Notes under the pieces: generated by a model
Databases searched by the model: none
Seen by the model: only the letters and a program-made list of their open reading frames with translations
What the model was told of the DNA's origin: nothing
Program-made: the position numbers and the translations under genes
Source of the DNA: an uncultured Angelakisella sp.
GTDB taxonomy: Bacteria > Bacillota > Clostridia > Oscillospirales > Ruminococcaceae
DNA length: 33,206 bases
Assembly (NCBI GenBank): GCA_910585525.1
Contig: CAJUFR010000021.1
Location: 1 to 33,206 of the forward strand
Direction of reading: 5' to 3'
Shown here: positions 31,059 through 33,206 of the stretch, in pieces
How positions within the stretch are numbered: the stretch's first letter is position 1
How the letters are laid out: each line of letters opens with the position of its first letter

Positions 31059-31104
31059 AAAGAAATAACCGCTTGCTTGGTAGGCTGGGCGGTTATTTCT
31101 TTTT
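31059..31104. terminator. Shared terminator of toxin mRNA and antisense RNA
   Basis: AAGAAATAACCGC / GCGGTTATTTCTT, a 13-bp stem, ends in T-runs on the + strand and has A-runs on the left that give T on the minus strand. It overlaps the toxin stop codon region. Confidence 0.85.
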
Positions 31105-31179
31105 GGTGAGGACTATGACTAGTGTGACGATCTGTATCACGATATCGATCAGTTGAAACAACTCACCGTATGTAACCAT
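31093..31179 (-). CDS. Holin-like small toxin (type I toxin)
   Basis: A 28-residue peptide: a short MVTYGELFQLID start, one transmembrane helix rich in Ile, Val and Leu, and a KKK end. This matches the putative holin-like toxin family (Hol-Tox, TxpA/BsrG-like), small membrane peptides that damage or depolarise the membrane when unchecked. AAAGGGGGA stands 7 bases before the ATG; the same bases can pair with CCCCT further up (31188-31212), which would hide the ribosome site. The leader is about 120 bases and rich in stem-loops. Too short to be found by length cut-offs. Repression by the facing antisense RNA is inferred. Confidence 0.82.
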   Translation of the reverse strand: MVTYGELFQLIDIVIQIVTLVIVLTKKK

Positions 31180-31187
31180 GGCATCGT

Positions 31188-31212
31188 CCCCCTTTCGACA
31201 AGTCTCCAGGGG
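31188..31212 (-). promoter_or_regulatory. SD-hiding stem in the toxin mRNA
   Basis: On the minus strand CCCCT and AGGGG flank a 15-base loop; AGGGG is the Shine-Dalgarno of the toxin. The stem could block translation until processed. Confidence 0.5.
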
Positions 31213-31270
31213 CATAGAACTACGCAAAAAGGCTTTCGCCCCCGGGTGCGTATCCACGCAAGGGAAAAGT

Positions 31271-31301
31271 GGGGGCTAACCGCTACCGTTTCGGTGGTGC
31301 C
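31271..31301 (-). repeat. Inverted leader repeat, right copy
   Basis: On the minus strand GGCACCACCG, AAACGGTAGC, GGTTAGCCCCC: the first bases of the toxin mRNA, nearly the same as the first bases of the antitoxin RNA. Confidence 0.85.
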
Positions 31302-31307
31302 ATCTGT

Positions 31308-31336
31308 ATTTTAACATATCCTTTTCCTGCAAACAA
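31308..31336 (-). promoter_or_regulatory. Promoter of the toxin mRNA
   Basis: On the minus strand TTGTTT, 17 bases, TAAAAT. Transcription would start near 31301, at the right leader repeat. Confidence 0.65.
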
Positions 31337-31362
31337 GACGTTTTTCCGCCTTTTTGCACAAA

Positions 31363-31388
31363 AGCCGCCCCTTCACACAGGGGCGGCT
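31363..31388 (-). terminator. Terminator of the EIIC gene
   Basis: AGCCGCCCC / GGGGCGGCT, 9-bp stem, followed on the minus strand by TTTTG. Lies just after the stop of the EIIC gene. Confidence 0.8.
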
Positions 31389-31395
31389 CTTTTCA

Positions 31396-32871
31396 TCAGG
31401 GTTGAGGGGGCTCCGGCGGGGCGGCAGGCTCTTCCGGCTGGGCCGGGGCGGCCTGGACGCCCTCCGGGGCGGTCTCGGAGTGGATCGTCTCCCCCTTGAT
31501 GTGCTTCGGCCGGCGCTTGACGGCGCCCGCTCCTACATCGGCCCCGCTGACGATACGGCCACGGTTCCACACCGCCAGGGAGACCGCCAGCACCACCAGG
31601 CAGGCGATGCCCGCCAGGCCGTACTCCCCTGCCTTCACCGCCGCCCAGGCCAGGGGGTTGCCCCCGTCGCAGAAGTTGGTGATGGTGCCCATCTGCTCGT
31701 ACATCTCAGCATTGGCGGTGACGGCGCTGAGGGTGAACAACTCCGCCAAAGCGGTGCTGCACCACAGGATGGTGCAGGAGGCCAGCACCCCGGCCAGCAG
31801 GCTGCGCACCAGGTCGCCCCGGCAGACCATCACGATGATGGCGATGATATAGGGGAGCATCACAATATCCCCCTGGACCACAAAGCGGTTGCCGGGGATA
31901 CTCCCCGCCAGGAAGGTGATGATAGGGGCCACCATCATCGTCACCACCACCACCGTGCCGCTGCCCAGGCTGCTGGTGGGGGAAAGACCAAGGTAGATAT
32001 TGCCTTTGATCTTCAGCTTATCCCGGGAAAAGGTGGAGATGGCCTCCGAAAGGGGGGCAAAGGCCCCGGAGAGGGCCTGTCCCAGGTAGGGGGCCAGAAA
32101 GGCCAGGGAGCCGAAGGTCATGGCCAACTGGGCGATCCCGTAGCCGTCACGCCCCGCCAGCACCCCCAGCACCGCCCCCAGGACGGCGCTCCAGGCCACC
32201 GGCGATGCCAGGGCCTCCCGGGGCTCGGGGCTGCGGTCCAGCACCAGCCGGGGCCGCCCGGGGACCAGGTTGAGGATCGACTCCACCAGCAGCCCGAAGG
32301 GAACGGCGGCGGTGGCGAAGCCATTGGCCACCGAGGCGCCGTTCAGCTGGCAATACCGGGCCATCCGCCAGCCGCACCGGTCGGAAAAAACCAGCAGCAC
32401 CACCGCCATGGCAGCGGCGGCCACCATGCCGTAGGCCATGCTGTCGGTGAGCCGCTCCACCATCGCCCCCAAAAAGGAGATATGCCAGAGGTTCCAAAGG
32501 TCCAGGTTCAGCGTCCGGGTGGAGCGGGAAAGGAGCATCACCCAGTTGATGGCAAGATACAACGGGACGATCCAGCCGTTGATGGCCGAGGCGGAGGCGA
32601 TGGCGGAGGAAGCGCCCCATCCGGCGTCGGTGATCTCCAGGGCCAGCTGGTGGTTGGCGGCGATATCCGCCACCACAGAGGACAGGGTATTGCCCAGGCT
32701 GTTCACCATCAGGTTCAGGCCGAACAGCGCCGCCGCCACCCGCACGGCGCTGCGCAGCGCCATACCGAAGCGCAGCCCCATGGCCTTGCCGCAGAGGGTA
32801 AGGAGGATGGGGGTCATCACCAGCCATCCCAGCCGGAGAAACAATTCAAAGAAGCGTAAAAACCAATTCAA
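31396..32871 (-). CDS. PTS EIIC, galactitol (GatC-like) family
   Basis: A 491-residue membrane protein with about eleven transmembrane helices, resembling the EIIC-GAT family (PF03611) that carries galactitol or similar sugar alcohols across the membrane during phosphotransfer. The N-terminal LNWFLRFFELFLRLG, the NSLGNTLSSVVADIA region, INGWIVPLYLAINWVML and the GNRFVVQGDIVMLPYI segment fit the family. The last about 45 residues are a Pro/Glu/Ala-rich cytoplasmic tail. EIIA and EIIB partners are not beside it. I chose TTG at 32871, with GGAGGT 7 bases ahead; the frame stays open 51 codons further but crosses the promoter. Confidence 0.85.
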   Translation of the reverse strand: MNWFLRFFELFLRLGWLVMTPILLTLCGKAMGLRFGMALRSAVRVAAALFGLNLMVNSLGNTLSSVVADIAANHQLALEITDAGWGASSAIASASAINGWIVPLYLAINWVMLLSRSTRTLNLDLWNLWHISFLGAMVERLTDSMAYGMVAAAAMAVVLLVFSDRCGWRMARYCQLNGASVANGFATAAVPFGLLVESILNLVPGRPRLVLDRSPEPREALASPVAWSAVLGAVLGVLAGRDGYGIAQLAMTFGSLAFLAPYLGQALSGAFAPLSEAISTFSRDKLKIKGNIYLGLSPTSSLGSGTVVVVTMMVAPIITFLAGSIPGNRFVVQGDIVMLPYIIAIIVMVCRGDLVRSLLAGVLASCTILWCSTALAELFTLSAVTANAEMYEQMGTITNFCDGGNPLAWAAVKAGEYGLAGIACLVVLAVSLAVWNRGRIVSGADVGAGAVKRRPKHIKGETIHSETAPEGVQAAPAQPEEPAAPPEPPQP

Positions 32872-32950
32872 AGCGGATACCTCCCGTGACCGGAGAAAGG
32901 GCCCGCCACAGCCAAAGCGGCGGCGCCCGGTGTTCCGAATATTCCTATTT

Positions 32951-32979
32951 ATTATATCGGAAAGGGGTGCCATGCGCAA
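32951..32979 (-). promoter_or_regulatory. Promoter of the EIIC gene
   Basis: On the minus strand TTGCGC, 17 bases, TATAAT. It lies within the longer open frame, which supports the TTG start at 32871. Confidence 0.6.
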
Positions 32980-33017
32980 GGCTGGAATTGTGAATTTTGC
33001 GGAATGGCAGCGGATGA

Positions 33018-33046
33018 TTGACATTTCTTTTGGGATATTGTATCAT
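33018..33046 (+). promoter_or_regulatory. Promoter of tRNA-Leu
   Basis: TTGACA, 17 bases, TATCAT, ending 24 bases before the tRNA. Confidence 0.8.
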
Positions 33047-33070
33047 GGTGGGGATATCTTTTTCATTTGA

Positions 33071-33157
33071 GCCGCTGTGGTGAAATCGGCATACACAAGA
33101 GACTTAAAATCTCTCGGGGGAGACCCCTTACGGGTTCAAGTCCCGTCAGCGGCACCA
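33071..33157 (+). tRNA. tRNA-Leu (anticodon TAA)
   Basis: An 87-base class II tRNA: acceptor GCCGCTG pairs with CAGCGGC, anticodon stem AGAGA/TCTCT with loop CTTAAAA (anticodon TAA), long variable arm, T arm with GGGTTCAAGTCCC and an encoded ACCA end. Reads UUA and UUG. Confidence 0.97.
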
Positions 33158-33175
33158 ACTAACCCAAACACTTTA

Positions 33176-33205
33176 GATGCCATGCGGATAAACCCGCATG
33201 GCATC
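33176..33205 (+). terminator. Stem-loop after tRNA-Leu
   Basis: GATGCCATGCGG / CCGCATGGCATC, a perfect 12-bp stem; the window ends before any T-run can be judged. Confidence 0.7.
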
Positions 33206-33206
33206 A

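Larger units (their letters stand above)
31007..31104 (+). ncRNA. Antisense RNA, type I antitoxin
   Basis: A roughly 98-base transcript is predicted between the strong promoter and a near-perfect terminator (31059-31104). It has no reading frame with a ribosome site. Its 3' part is complementary to the last codons and 3' end of the holin-like toxin mRNA made from the other strand, the arrangement of RatA/TxpA-type and similar type I antitoxins. Its 5' part (31015-31041) repeats the leader of the toxin mRNA. Ends are predicted, not mapped. Confidence 0.7.

Noticed and set aside
31354..32859. Plus-strand open frame of 501 codons across the EIIC gene
   Set aside because: His/Gly/Gln/Asp-rich shadow; the minus strand codes for a well-formed membrane protein.
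1..33206. CRISPR array, prophage, integrase or restriction system
   Set aside because: No regularly spaced repeats and no genes of these kinds were seen anywhere in the window.

Overview
The window is about 33 kb of GC-rich, low-GC-skew-free bacterial chromosome with dense, mostly co-oriented operons, strong AGGAGG-type ribosome binding sites, several TTG starts and sigma-A-like promoters. The gene content (GlgC/GlgD pair, two DegV proteins, TmcAL, MurD outside a division cluster, MBOAT/DHHW pair, YtrA-type GntR-ABC operon, Hol-Tox type small toxin) points to a high-GC member of the Clostridia, most like Oscillospiraceae/Ruminococcaceae gut anaerobes. The genus cannot be fixed from the sequence alone.

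Layout. 1-49: end of a dispersed repeat whose inverted partner lies at 5410-5458. 172-5334 (+): tmcAL, then a response regulator, a sensor kinase and a membrane-anchored HtrA protease (envelope-stress type operon). 5335-6063: repeat element plus an AT-rich tract without a convincing gene. 6064-7600 (-): PHP phosphoesterase and MTA/SAH nucleosidase, behind a promoter with a perfect palindrome. 7843-13800 (+): complete glycogen operon glgB-glgC-glgD-glgA, in which GlgB carries an unusual Lys/Ala/Pro tail. 13965-14056 (-): tRNA-Ser(GGA). 14166-15499 (-): small CmpB-type membrane protein and a radical SAM protein. 15620-15961 (+): small unknown protein ending at a 163-bp palindromic repeat (second copy at 27792-27952). 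16128-20042 (-): MBOAT O-acyltransferase, DHHW protein and a DctP-like lipoprotein in one operon. 20248-21848 (+): EamA transporter and a CofE-like protein, driven from a promoter that overlaps head-on with that of the MBOAT operon. 22010-25867 (+): DegV protein with an Ala-rich tail, MurD, a SUKH-like protein and a lipoprotein. 26326-27699 (+): hemerythrin-(CheX-like?)-receiver fusion. 27989-29886 (-): GntR regulator, ABC ATPase and ABC permease with an autoregulatory operator. 30085-30930 (+): second DegV. 31007-31301: a compact type I toxin-antitoxin locus (28-residue holin-like toxin on -, antisense RNA on +). 31396-32871 (-): galactitol-type PTS EIIC. 33071-33157 (+): tRNA-Leu(TAA).

Functionally the window combines carbohydrate storage (glgBCDA), envelope maintenance (two-component/HtrA, MurD, O-acetylation, ABC), tRNA modification and tRNAs, and small regulatory modules. 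The most unusual items are the type I toxin-antitoxin locus whose two convergent transcripts start with nearly the same leader sequence, the hemerythrin-receiver fusion, the mirror-overlapped divergent promoters at 20120-20153, the histone-like tail of GlgB and the palindromic repeat placed twice between convergent gene ends.
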